DNA of 64,000 nt from Erysipelotrichaceae bacterium (GTDB lineage: Bacteria; Bacillota_I; Bacilli_A; Erysipelotrichales; Erysipelotrichaceae): the NCBI GenBank assembly GCA_030531215.1, contig JAUNNY010000005.1, positions 1 through 64,000 of the forward strand, in the 5' to 3' direction. The position numbers and the translations under genes were made by a program. Under the pieces are notes generated by a model. It made no database searches. It saw only the letters and a list, made by a program, of their open reading frames with translations, and was not told where the DNA came from. This document shows positions 9,168 through 18,432 of this stretch, piece after piece; positions within the stretch are counted from its first letter, which is position 1, and each line of letters opens with the position of its first letter.

Positions 9168-10333
9168 TGCCAAATATTATATTTAAAGATGTTACGATGA
9201 TTTATCCTTTTGTTGAAGTAAACGGAATATTCAATCGTAAAGAAAAGAAAGATATTTTACAAAAGCAACAAGCGATGCCATATACATCTAATGAAGGCGT
9301 GGTAGCTGTTCAACATTTTAATGCCACAATTAAAAGCGGTGAATTGACAGTGATTGTTGGACCATCAGGTTCAGGAAAGACGACTGTTTTGAGAATGGTC
9401 GCAGGATTAGAGCAACTATCTCTAGGTGAAATATATTTTGATAAGACTTTAATTAATGATATAAAACCGGAAGACAGAGATGTATCAATGGTATTCCAAA
9501 ATTATTCTATATATCCAAATCAAACAGTATATGACAATGTTGCATTCCCTCTAAGGAACCAACACTTACCTCGTGAAGAAGTAGATGAAAAAGTTAACTT
9601 TATTATTGACCTATTAAAATTAAACAACAAAGTCGAAAGCCTTCCTGAAGAATTGTCGGGTGGCGAAAAACAACGTGTAGCTATTGCGAGAGCACTTGTT
9701 AGAAAACCAAAAGTATTATTGATGGATGAACCTTTTTCTAATTTAGATGAATTAATTAGAATTAATCTTCGTAGCGAAATAAAAAGAATACAAAAAGAAT
9801 TAGGAATTACGATAATATATGTCACTCACGACCAAAGAGATGCTTTGTTGTTGGCAGATAGAATAATCGTCATGAATAACGGTATCATTGAACAAGATGA
9901 TACAGCCATAAATGTCTATAACTACCCTAATAATTTGTTTTGTGGACAATTTGTCGGTTATCCTTCAATTAATATTTTTGCTGATGTTCCAGTTAATGAC
10001 AATAAATTTGTTTTCTTTGATAAGGAATATAAACTTTCTTCTTATCAAATGAAACAAATCGGAAAAGATAATACTATTACTTTGGGAATAAGGCCATTTA
10101 ATATAGCAATCGGTAATTATGGTGTTGATGCAATTGTTAATTACACAGATGTTGATGGAAAAGATTTGCTTATTCACTGTGATTTAAATGGGCAAGAGAT
10201 TATTATTGTTGAAAAGAATTTAAATGATGAAGGTTTTAAATATATGAATGGTCAAAATGTTAAGTTAACATTTGATGAAAATTATTTTTATCTATTTAAC
10301 AAAGAAGGAAAAGGAATTAACGATAAACGATGA
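9167..10333 (+). CDS. MsmK/UgpC-type sugar importer ATPase
   Basis: 388 aa cytoplasmic ATPase that energises sugar importers. Walker A is GPSGSGKTT (about residues 65-73), the signature is LSGGEKQR, Walker B is LLMDEP and the switch His is in VTHDQ. The C-terminal 120 residues form the regulatory TOBE-like barrel. The N-terminus is unusual: about 25 extra residues, rich in Lys and Gln, separate the first strand from VQHFNATIKSGE. It is the only importer ATPase in the window and may serve the three permease pairs at 4154, 19797 and 37721. It is coupled to genes on both sides by overlaps. Confidence 0.93.
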   Translation: MPNIIFKDVTMIYPFVEVNGIFNRKEKKDILQKQQAMPYTSNEGVVAVQHFNATIKSGELTVIVGPSGSGKTTVLRMVAGLEQLSLGEIYFDKTLINDIKPEDRDVSMVFQNYSIYPNQTVYDNVAFPLRNQHLPREEVDEKVNFIIDLLKLNNKVESLPEELSGGEKQRVAIARALVRKPKVLLMDEPFSNLDELIRINLRSEIKRIQKELGITIIYVTHDQRDALLLADRIIVMNNGIIEQDDTAINVYNYPNNLFCGQFVGYPSINIFADVPVNDNKFVFFDKEYKLSSYQMKQIGKDNTITLGIRPFNIAIGNYGVDAIVNYTDVDGKDLLIHCDLNGQEIIIVEKNLNDEGFKYMNGQNVKLTFDENYFYLFNKEGKGINDKR

Positions 10334-11745
10334 TAGAACTTGTTAAATGCAAATACGGATATCTAAAAGGTGTTAAATCTAACGCAGGTTTTTCATTGTT
10401 TAGAGGTGTTCCATATGCTAAAGCTCCAATAGGTGAACTAAGGTGGAAGGCTCCACAAGAGCTAGAACCTTGGAATGGCATTAAGGTGTGTGATACTTAT
10501 GGACCAGCTTGTGTTCAATATGATCGCTGGGCTAATTGCATCGACGATATTACCGATGACTCAAATCATCCATATATTATGGTTGATAATTATCCATATC
10601 CACCTAAGATGTCGGAAGATTGTTTATATTTAAATATCTATACTCCAGCTGAAAGCGAAAATGATTGTTTGCCTGTATGTTTCTATATTCATGGTGGCGG
10701 TCTACAACAATGGTATGGATCAGATTATGAATATTGTGGTGATGAATTCTGTAAAAATGGATGCATCGTTGTAAACATTACTTATAGATTAAATGTTTTT
10801 GGATATTTTGCTCATCCAGAACTAGATAAAGAAAACGAATTTAACAGTAGTGGGAATTATGGACTCTTAGATCAAATACATGCATTGAAATGGGTATATG
10901 AAAATATTGAATACTTTGGTGGTGATAAAAATCGTATCATGTGCTTTGGCCAATCGGCTGGAGGAGGTTCCTCATTAGCGTTACTTGCATCTAAGTTAAG
11001 TTCAAATTATGTTGGTCGCGTTTCGTTACAATCGGCGATCGGTTTAAATAATCTAATGAAAGAAAAAACTAAGCAACAAATCGAAGAAAAAGGTATACAA
11101 TTTATGAAGGAGTGTGGTTGTGAAAACATCACTCAAATGCGTCAATTAGATGCCAACTTTCTAAGAGATAAGAATGATGAATTATTTGGAATGTTCGGTG
11201 GATTTGGCATGAATATTGATGGCTATGTTCTAGAAGATGAACCTACAAGGTTGTTAGCTGAAAATAAGTTAAAAGATGTAGAAATAATCATCGGTTGTAC
11301 AGCTGATGAAGGTGCCAATAATAAAAAGCCTATGTTCGGGGTTAACCTATGTGCAAATATTGTTGCCTTGTGCAAAAAGTTAAGTGAAAGTAAACACAAG
11401 CCAATATATTCATATGTGTTTACTAGAGAACAGCCAGGTGATGATGTAGGTGTTCCTCATTCTTGTGATAATCGTTATCAGTTTAATTCGCTTGCCGGTT
11501 GTTGGAGGCCATATACTGATAAAGATTATGAACTTGCTAGAAATATGAATAAATATTGGGCAAATTTCGCAAGAAATGGTAATCCAAATGACGAAGGATT
11601 AAGTGAATGGAGTCCATTCACAAGTAAAGAACCATTACAAATGAAGTTTGATATAGATGAATGTGAGATGCACGATTTCAATGCTGATACAAATGGCAAT
11701 ATTGAAAAGTTATCCACAAAATTGTTAGAAGAATACGGTAGGTGA
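10330..11745 (+). CDS. Type B carboxylesterase
   Basis: 471 aa alpha/beta hydrolase of the carboxylesterase/cholinesterase family. The oxyanion segment is YIHGGGLQ, the catalytic Ser is in FGQSAGG, and a likely catalytic His is in GVPHSCDN near residue 380. The typical start FRGVPYAKAPIGELRW is present. No signal peptide is seen. Its ATG overlaps the ATPase stop by four bases (ATGA). With the serine hydrolase and deacetylase it forms a set of three ester- or amide-cleaving enzymes inside one importer operon, consistent with an acetylated or feruloylated plant polysaccharide. The substrate is an inference. Confidence 0.9.
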   Translation: MIELVKCKYGYLKGVKSNAGFSLFRGVPYAKAPIGELRWKAPQELEPWNGIKVCDTYGPACVQYDRWANCIDDITDDSNHPYIMVDNYPYPPKMSEDCLYLNIYTPAESENDCLPVCFYIHGGGLQQWYGSDYEYCGDEFCKNGCIVVNITYRLNVFGYFAHPELDKENEFNSSGNYGLLDQIHALKWVYENIEYFGGDKNRIMCFGQSAGGGSSLALLASKLSSNYVGRVSLQSAIGLNNLMKEKTKQQIEEKGIQFMKECGCENITQMRQLDANFLRDKNDELFGMFGGFGMNIDGYVLEDEPTRLLAENKLKDVEIIIGCTADEGANNKKPMFGVNLCANIVALCKKLSESKHKPIYSYVFTREQPGDDVGVPHSCDNRYQFNSLAGCWRPYTDKDYELARNMNKYWANFARNGNPNDEGLSEWSPFTSKEPLQMKFDIDECEMHDFNADTNGNIEKLSTKLLEEYGR

Positions 11746-11749
11746 TTAA

Positions 11750-13483
11750 ATGATAAAGCTATTAGTTAAATACACAAAAGATGGATGGTGGGCAGCGATA
11801 CTTGGCCCAATCTTTACAATTATTGAAGTATTCTTTGATGCTTATATTCCTTTGGTTATGGCTGATATTATCGATGTTGGCATTTATGAACTTGGTGGTG
11901 ATATCGAATATATAACTAAAAAGGGTATATATATGGTTGCGATGGCACTTATCGCTGCATTATGTGGCGCATTAAGTGGTTTGTTGTCATCTATTTCTTC
12001 TACTAAGTTTGTTAAGAATATTAGAAACGCAATGTATCATAAGATTCAGACATATGATTTTGCGAATATTGAAAAATTCCCAGTATCAACTATTGTTATG
12101 CGTTTAACTACTGATATGCGTATGATGAGATTAGCTTATGTGCAAATTGTAAGAATGGCAATGCGTGCACCAGTCAACTTAGCGCTTAGTGCATATAATG
12201 CATATAAGTTGAATTCAACAATATCTTTTGTCTTTGCGATTATTCTTCCTATCTTAGGATTAATTCTATATTTAATTACAATGATTTCGCATCCACGTTT
12301 TAGAAACATGATGTTGAAGTTTGATGCCTTAGATGAAAAATTAGATGAAAACATAAATGGTATCAGAGTTGTAAAAACTTTCGTTAGAGAAGATTATGAA
12401 AATGAAGACTTTGATAAATCTTCTGTTGCAGTATTAAAAGCTCAAAGACACGCTGAGAATATCGTTATTTTAAATAGACCAGCATTTGAACTTGCAATGT
12501 ATATTTGTATGATTGCAGTTGCATGGATTGGTGGCAAGGCAATTATTGGTGGAACAATGCCTACTGGTGATTTCATGGCTTATCTATCATATGTAAAAGC
12601 AATTCTTTTCTCACTATTGATGTTGTCTAATGTTGTTATGCAAGTAGTAATGGCACAAGCATCTATTGATAGAGCTAATGAAGTACTAGAAGAAGAACCT
12701 AGTATAACTGATGAAAATGCAAATCCAGATCTTGAAGTTGAACAAGGTTCAATTGAATTCAAGAATGTATCTTTCAAATATTCTAAAGATGCAGAAAATA
12801 AAGTTCTTGAAGATATTAATTTAAAAATTAATCCAGGCGAAGTTGTTGGTATCTTAGGACCTACAGGTGCTGGAAAAACTTCTCTAGTTCAATTAATACC
12901 AAGGCTATATGATATTGATTCCGGAGAAATATTGATTGGCGGTCATGATATCAAGGAATATAAACTTGAAAAGTTAAGAGATGCCATTGCAATGGTTCTT
13001 CAAAAGAACACTTTGTTCTCTGGAAGTGTTAGAGAAAACATGAAATGGGGTAATCCTGATGCGAGTGATGAAGAAATCATCGAAGCATGTAAAGATGCGC
13101 AAGCTCATGAATTTATCACTGCACATAAAAATGGTTACGATCGTGAGTTAGGCCAAGGCGGTACTAATGTTTCTGGCGGTCAAAAACAAAGATTATGTAT
13201 TGCTAGAGCTTTATTAAGAAAACCAAAGATTATTATTCTTGATGATTCTACTAGTGCTGTTGATACCGATACCGATCATCGTATTCAATTAGCTTTCAAA
13301 GAAAAGCTGAGTGGAATGACAACTATTATCATTGCACAAAGAGTTGCTTCGGTTAAAGAAGCAAATCGTATCGTTATTATGGAAGATGGTAAGATTGCTG
13401 ACATTGGTTCTCATGATGAATTGATGGAAAGAAACGAAGTATATCGCGACTTATATACTACACAAATGGAAGGAGCTGAATAA
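11750..13483 (+). CDS. ABC exporter half-transporter with a degenerate ATP site
   Basis: 577 aa: six membrane segments (residues 1-310) then an ATPase domain with Walker A GPTGAGKTS, signature VSGGQKQR and Walker B IIILDDSTSAVD. The residue after the Walker B Asp is Asp instead of the catalytic Glu. The partner gene two bases downstream has the canonical Glu, so the two form a heterodimer with one active and one degenerate site, as in YheI/YheH, TM287/288 and BmrCD. The cargo could be a drug, lipid or peptide; the sequence does not say. Starts four bases after the esterase. Confidence 0.93.
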   Translation: MIKLLVKYTKDGWWAAILGPIFTIIEVFFDAYIPLVMADIIDVGIYELGGDIEYITKKGIYMVAMALIAALCGALSGLLSSISSTKFVKNIRNAMYHKIQTYDFANIEKFPVSTIVMRLTTDMRMMRLAYVQIVRMAMRAPVNLALSAYNAYKLNSTISFVFAIILPILGLILYLITMISHPRFRNMMLKFDALDEKLDENINGIRVVKTFVREDYENEDFDKSSVAVLKAQRHAENIVILNRPAFELAMYICMIAVAWIGGKAIIGGTMPTGDFMAYLSYVKAILFSLLMLSNVVMQVVMAQASIDRANEVLEEEPSITDENANPDLEVEQGSIEFKNVSFKYSKDAENKVLEDINLKINPGEVVGILGPTGAGKTSLVQLIPRLYDIDSGEILIGGHDIKEYKLEKLRDAIAMVLQKNTLFSGSVRENMKWGNPDASDEEIIEACKDAQAHEFITAHKNGYDRELGQGGTNVSGGQKQRLCIARALLRKPKIIILDDSTSAVDTDTDHRIQLAFKEKLSGMTTIIIAQRVASVKEANRIVIMEDGKIADIGSHDELMERNEVYRDLYTTQMEGAE

Positions 13484-13485
13484 TT

Positions 13486-15333
13486 ATGGCAAATACTAAT
13501 TACAGGCAACTTCGCACATCAAGAGCTAATGATGTTTGGGGCACAACAAAAAGAACCTTCTCATATATAAATATTCACTATAAGTGGAGATTTGTTCTAG
13601 CTATTATATTTACATTATTATCAAGTTTAGCTGGCGTTCTTTCTTCTTATTTATTCACACCAATCTTGAATGATTGTATTGTTCCATATATTGGTGTTAG
13701 TAATCCAGACTTATCAAATTTGATCAAGATGTTGATACTATTGGCTATTATCTATATTATTGGTATCGTTTCATCTTATGCATTCAATAAATTGATATCT
13801 ATTATTTCAACAGGTATGCTACATGATATGCGTACTGATTTATTTAGAATAATGGAGAAATTACCACTTAGCTTCTTTGACGGAAGAACACATGGTGAAG
13901 TAATGAATTACTACACTAATGATATTGATACAATCAGACCAATGATAGCTCAAGCATTTCCAACTTTAGTTCAAACTATTACTAATATTGTTGGATGCTT
14001 TGCGTTGATGTTGACATTAAATATAAAATTAACTGGTGTTGTTTTTGCGATGTTAATAGTAATCTTTATTGTCACATTTGTTTTAGCTAAAGGATCAAGA
14101 AGAACATTTGCAGGTCTACAAAGAGAAGTGTCAAATATAAATGGATACGCACAAGAAATGTTTGCGGGCCAAAAAGTTATAAAGGTATTTAATCATGAAG
14201 ACGAAGCTATTGAAGGGTTTGAAAAGATTGCAGATCGTTTATATATATATTCTGTAAAATCAAACGCATATGCTTCGATGTTAATGCCAATTAATGCATC
14301 ATTATCTTACGCTACATATGCATTAGTTGCAGTAATCGGTGGCACGATGTGTGTTAATGGTGTTTTAAGAATTGGTGATCTAGCTTCTTTCCTTTTATTC
14401 ACAAGACAATTTGCTGGACCAATCTCAAATATTTCACAACAATTTAATGGCATTATGATGTCATTAGCTGGAGCTGAAAGAGTATTTAACGTTATGGATA
14501 TGGATCCAGAACTAGATGAAGGAAAAGCTGAACTAATTAAAAATGGTACTGGTTCTTGGTCTTGGAAGAAAGCTAACGGTGAATTAATACCTCTTAAAGG
14601 TGACATTAGATTTAATGATTTATCTTTTGGATACAACAAAAATAAACTTATTCTAAAAAATATTTCTCTATATGCTAAACCAGGTCAAAAGATTGCTTTC
14701 GTAGGTTCTACTGGTGCAGGCAAGACAACAATTACAAGTTTGATTAATAGGTTTTATGATATTGAAGATTGTAATGGAAATATAACATATGATGGTATTC
14801 CTATTAAAGAGATTAAGAAAGACGATTTAAGAAGGTCTGTTGGTGTCGTTCTTCAAGATACAAACTTATTCTCTGGAACAATCATGGATAACATTAGATA
14901 TGGTCGATTAGATGCAACAGATGAAGAATGTATCGCTGCAGCAAAAAGATGTAATGCAAGTTCGTTCATAGAAAGATTACCTCATGGTTATCAAACAATG
15001 TTATCTGCTAATGGTGCTAACTTATCTCAGGGTCAAAGACAATTATTAAATATTGCTAGGTGTGCTGTAGCTGATCCACCAGTAATGGTATTAGATGAAG
15101 CAACCTCTTCAATTGATACGCATACTGAAAAATTAATTGAAAAAGGTATGGATGAATTAATGAATGGTAGAACAACATTTGTTATCGCTCACCGTTTATC
15201 AACTGTAAGAAACGCAAATGCAATAATAGTACTTGAACATGGTGAAATAGTCGAAAGAGGAGATCACGAAGAATTACTAAAACAAAAAGGTAGATACTAT
15301 CAGTTATATACTGGTAAAGCAGAATTAGACTAA
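13486..15333 (+). CDS. ABC exporter half-transporter, catalytic partner
   Basis: 615 aa, six membrane segments then an ATPase with Walker A GSTGAGKTT, signature LSQGQRQL and Walker B MVLDEATSSID with the catalytic Glu intact. This is the hydrolysing half of the heterodimer with the preceding gene. About 20 extra residues around SWSWKKANGE lie between the membrane domain and the ATPase. The gene ends the long regulator-importer-exporter run, with a terminator at 15379. Confidence 0.93.
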   Translation: MANTNYRQLRTSRANDVWGTTKRTFSYINIHYKWRFVLAIIFTLLSSLAGVLSSYLFTPILNDCIVPYIGVSNPDLSNLIKMLILLAIIYIIGIVSSYAFNKLISIISTGMLHDMRTDLFRIMEKLPLSFFDGRTHGEVMNYYTNDIDTIRPMIAQAFPTLVQTITNIVGCFALMLTLNIKLTGVVFAMLIVIFIVTFVLAKGSRRTFAGLQREVSNINGYAQEMFAGQKVIKVFNHEDEAIEGFEKIADRLYIYSVKSNAYASMLMPINASLSYATYALVAVIGGTMCVNGVLRIGDLASFLLFTRQFAGPISNISQQFNGIMMSLAGAERVFNVMDMDPELDEGKAELIKNGTGSWSWKKANGELIPLKGDIRFNDLSFGYNKNKLILKNISLYAKPGQKIAFVGSTGAGKTTITSLINRFYDIEDCNGNITYDGIPIKEIKKDDLRRSVGVVLQDTNLFSGTIMDNIRYGRLDATDEECIAAAKRCNASSFIERLPHGYQTMLSANGANLSQGQRQLLNIARCAVADPPVMVLDEATSSIDTHTEKLIEKGMDELMNGRTTFVIAHRLSTVRNANAIIVLEHGEIVERGDHEELLKQKGRYYQLYTGKAELD

Positions 15334-15378
15334 TACGCAAAAGTGCTTTAATCTATCATTTACAAATAAAAAACAATG

Positions 15379-15409
15379 AGTTGGATGTTATAAGTCCAAC
15401 TTTTTCTTT
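15379..15409 (+). terminator. Rho-independent terminator of region 1
   Basis: AGTTGGA (15379-15385) pairs with TCCAACT (15395-15401) and is followed by TTTTCTTT. It marks the end of the glycan/exporter operon. The following stretch up to the LacI start holds only the promoter and operator listed next, plus the small inverted repeat at 15464-15477. Confidence 0.85.
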
Positions 15410-15463
15410 GCCTCAGTTTATGGCTTAACATTTTTTATTGTTTCGAAAAACCGTATAATTTTG

Positions 15464-15477
15464 GGAAATACATTTCC
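15464..15477. other. Short inverted repeat upstream of the LacI promoter
   Basis: GGAAAT (15464-15469) and ATTTCC (15472-15477) are inverted around AC, about 70 bases before the -35 box of the LacI operon. It could be a second regulator site. Its size makes chance plausible. Confidence 0.25.
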
Positions 15478-15547
15478 ACATAGTATTGATACAAAATAGA
15501 ACAAATACAATTAAAATGCTTTTATTATTGAAAATAGTTAAAAATTG

Positions 15548-15576
15548 TTGACGGAAAGGGCTTACAATGCTATATT
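15548..15576 (+). promoter_or_regulatory. SigA-type promoter of the maltodextrin operon
   Basis: TTGACG (15548-15553) and TATATT (15571-15576) are separated by exactly 17 bases. The predicted transcription start near 15583 falls inside the perfect palindrome at 15581-15600, as expected for a LacI-repressed promoter. Confidence 0.8.
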
Positions 15577-15580
15577 TTAG

Positions 15581-15600
15581 TTATGCACACGTGTGCATAA
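15581..15600. promoter_or_regulatory. LacI-family operator
   Basis: TTATGCACACGTGTGCATAA is a perfect 20-bp palindrome with the central CG typical of LacI-family operators. It covers the predicted transcription start of the operon that begins with a LacI-family gene 50 bases downstream, so autoregulation is the simplest reading. I noticed no second copy at the other promoters of the window. Confidence 0.85.
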
Positions 15601-15649
15601 ACTTATTATTTCTGTTATAGCCCATAAAAATATAGTTAATGGAGGAATT

Positions 15650-16687
15650 ATGGCCGCAACAATTAAAGATGTCGCAAAACTAGCAGGTGTATCTCATTCT
15701 ACAGTTTCTCGCGTATTAAATGACAAAGGTGTCATTTCTGATGAAACCAAACAAAGAATCTATAGCGCCATGGAAGAACTTAAATATGTTCCTAATGATT
15801 TTGCGCGTAATTTTGCGAATGGAAATCCTTTAACTATTGCTTTAGTAATAGATGTTGATAATGTAAATGATTATTCAAACAGTTTTTTCTCTAACACTGT
15901 ATTTGGAATTGAAACTGCTGCACATAATAGTAACTATAGTTTAATGGTTCTTAACGGATCTGCTTCAATAGATGGAGCAGAAGAAGTCAAAAGACTTGCG
16001 ATGGGGAAAAGAATAAACGGTATTATTTTTCCAGAATCAATCGTTAATGTTGAATTATTAAAAAGTTTAGATGAACAAAATTTCCCATATGTAATTTTAG
16101 GAAGATCAAAAGATATTGATTGTGGAGCAGATTGGGTGGATATCAATAATACTCAAGCAGGAGCAGCTGCTGTTAAACACTTGCTAGAACGTGGATATAA
16201 AAAAATAGCATTTATGTCTGATGGCAAAGATAAAGTTTTCAATCAAGATAGAATTGAAGGATATCGTAAAGAGTTAAAAAATAAAGGAATCACAATAGAA
16301 GATAACTTGATTGTTGAAGGTAAAGCTAGCGTTGAATCAGGCATGGAACTTACTAAAAAATTACTAAAAGGAAGCAATCATCCTGATGCAATAATATGTA
16401 GCAACGATCGTATGGTAGTTGGTGTATTAAGAACGGCAAAAGCCGAGGGAATAACTATTCCTGATAAACTTGGAATAGTATGTTGTGATAACACCCCAGT
16501 AATGGAATTATTACAGCCATCAATTACATGTATAAATGTCGATACTTATGAGTTAGGAATTCAAGCCGCTGATAAACTTATTAATTCAATAGAAAACACT
16601 ATGACGAGCGTTCATCAAACGATGCTTTCTACATCTATAATTTCAAGAGATTCTACAGCGAAGAAATTAAAAGGAGCAAATAAATGA
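15650..16687 (+). CDS. LacI-family transcriptional repressor
   Basis: 345 aa. The N-terminal HTH (IKDVAKLAGVSHSTVSRVLND) and hinge (YVPNDFARNFANG) are followed by a periplasmic-binding-protein-like sensor domain (residues 60-340) that binds the inducer. The start at 15650 is chosen because GGAGG lies at 15641-15645 and the HTH begins at once; the longer frame would start inside the operator. Its ORF overlaps the amylase by four bases. It probably represses this operon until maltodextrin or a derivative is present. Confidence 0.93.
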   Translation: MAATIKDVAKLAGVSHSTVSRVLNDKGVISDETKQRIYSAMEELKYVPNDFARNFANGNPLTIALVIDVDNVNDYSNSFFSNTVFGIETAAHNSNYSLMVLNGSASIDGAEEVKRLAMGKRINGIIFPESIVNVELLKSLDEQNFPYVILGRSKDIDCGADWVDINNTQAGAAAVKHLLERGYKKIAFMSDGKDKVFNQDRIEGYRKELKNKGITIEDNLIVEGKASVESGMELTKKLLKGSNHPDAIICSNDRMVVGVLRTAKAEGITIPDKLGIVCCDNTPVMELLQPSITCINVDTYELGIQAADKLINSIENTMTSVHQTMLSTSIISRDSTAKKLKGANK

Positions 16688-18432
16688 ACATAGCTGCTAT
16701 AATGCATCGGCCAACATTAGAAAATATATATCCTATAGATAGAACAAAGTTGTGTTTTAAGATCCAAACTGCTCGCGATGATATGAAAAATATAAATCTT
16801 GTTTGGTGGTTTAGATGTGATGAAAATCAAAACAAACTGAGACGAGTTCCTTTGATACTAGAATATAGAGATAAATATAGTGATTATTATGAGACGGTGG
16901 TAGACACTAAAGAGATAGCTGCCTATGTACGTTACTATTTTGTATTTGATGATGACAATGAAAAAATTTCTTATGGTGCAAAAGGATTTGATAATGGGGA
17001 GCCTGATTTTAATAAAAATTATTTTGAATTCTTATGGCCAAATAAATCTGATGGACATTATGCTCCATCGTGGAGTAATAAATTAATCTACTATCAAATT
17101 TTCCCAGAGCGATTTAAAAACGGAGATGAGACACTTTCCCCAAAAGACTGCGTTCCATGGGGAAGTAAACCGACAAGAGAAAATTTCATGGGTGGTGACA
17201 TTAGAGGAATTATTGATGAACTAGACTATATTAAGGATTTAGGAGTCAACTGTATCTATATGACACCAATCTTCAAAGCTCCATCAAATCATAAATATGA
17301 CACGGTTGATTACTATGAAATAAATCCATCATTTGGCAATAAAGATGATCTAAGAAAACTTGTTGATGAAGTTCATCGAAAGGATATGAAGATTATCTTG
17401 GATGGTGTATTCAATCATTGTGGTTACTATTGGCCATATTTCCAAGATGTAGTTAAAAAAGGTAAGGGATCTAAATTTGCTGATTGGTTCTATATAGATA
17501 ACTATCCTATTTTACTAGAAGAAAAAAACTATGATTGTGTAGGCCACTATAAATGGATGCCAAAGCTCAATATGGAAAATTCTGATGTAGTCGAATACTT
17601 TATAAAAATTGGAGAATATTGGATTAAAGAATTTAATATTGATGGTTGGAGGCTTGATGTTGCTGATGAAATTGCTACAACCTTCTTCCAAAGATTCTCT
17701 ACACGAATAAAAAAGATTAAACCTGATGCACTGTTATTAGGCGAGACATGGGGTGATGCAGGCAAACTTGTCAATTCTGATCGCCTAGATACAGCCATGA
17801 ATTATTTGTTCCGTGATGCTATGGTTGATTGGATAGCCAAGGAAGAAATTAAGCCATCTCGATTTGATCATCTAATTAATAAAATGTTGTCACTATATCC
17901 AAGAGAAGTTTCTTTAAGAATGTATAATCTCTTAGATAGCCATGATACTGCTAGATTCATGTATGAATGCAATAACGATATTCGCAAATATAAATTAGCG
18001 ATAGCGATGCAGATGACAATGCCAGGATGTCCAGCGATATTCTATGGTGATGAAATTGGCTTGAGTGGCGATAATGATCCAGACTGTCGACTATGTATGG
18101 AATGGAACGAAATAAAACAAAATAAAGAATTATTATCTTGGTATAAAAAACTTATCTCGATAAGAAAAAATAATAGAACATTATATGAAGGAAAATATCA
18201 TTCACTGATATGCGATGATGAACGAAACATCTATGCATATACAAGAGACATTGATGAAGAAAGTATTGTTGTGATTATTAATGCAAGTGAATGTAAACAC
18301 GAAGTTTTCTTACCAATAGAAAAAACGATATGGTGTGATGTTCTTAATGAAAGTTATATAACAGAAAATATGATAAATGTGCCATCATTTTCTGTTCATA
18401 TATTAAAAAAAGGAGGAAATCTAAAAAGATGA
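16684..18432 (+). CDS. GH13 cyclomaltodextrinase/neopullulanase-type alpha-glucanase
   Basis: 582 aa, no signal peptide, therefore cytoplasmic. An N-terminal beta domain (residues 1-120) precedes the (beta/alpha)8 barrel. Conserved regions are DGVFNH (240-245), the nucleophile D325 in GWRLDVAD, acid/base E354 in LLGETWGD and D421 in LLDSHD. The N-domain plus barrel layout is that of the GH13_20 maltogenic amylase, neopullulanase and cyclomaltodextrinase group. It would cleave imported maltodextrins to maltose and glucose. It overlaps LacI (ATGA) and the binding-protein gene by four bases each. Confidence 0.92.
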   Translation: MNIAAIMHRPTLENIYPIDRTKLCFKIQTARDDMKNINLVWWFRCDENQNKLRRVPLILEYRDKYSDYYETVVDTKEIAAYVRYYFVFDDDNEKISYGAKGFDNGEPDFNKNYFEFLWPNKSDGHYAPSWSNKLIYYQIFPERFKNGDETLSPKDCVPWGSKPTRENFMGGDIRGIIDELDYIKDLGVNCIYMTPIFKAPSNHKYDTVDYYEINPSFGNKDDLRKLVDEVHRKDMKIILDGVFNHCGYYWPYFQDVVKKGKGSKFADWFYIDNYPILLEEKNYDCVGHYKWMPKLNMENSDVVEYFIKIGEYWIKEFNIDGWRLDVADEIATTFFQRFSTRIKKIKPDALLLGETWGDAGKLVNSDRLDTAMNYLFRDAMVDWIAKEEIKPSRFDHLINKMLSLYPREVSLRMYNLLDSHDTARFMYECNNDIRKYKLAIAMQMTMPGCPAIFYGDEIGLSGDNDPDCRLCMEWNEIKQNKELLSWYKKLISIRKNNRTLYEGKYHSLICDDERNIYAYTRDIDEESIVVIINASECKHEVFLPIEKTIWCDVLNESYITENMINVPSFSVHILKKGGNLKR

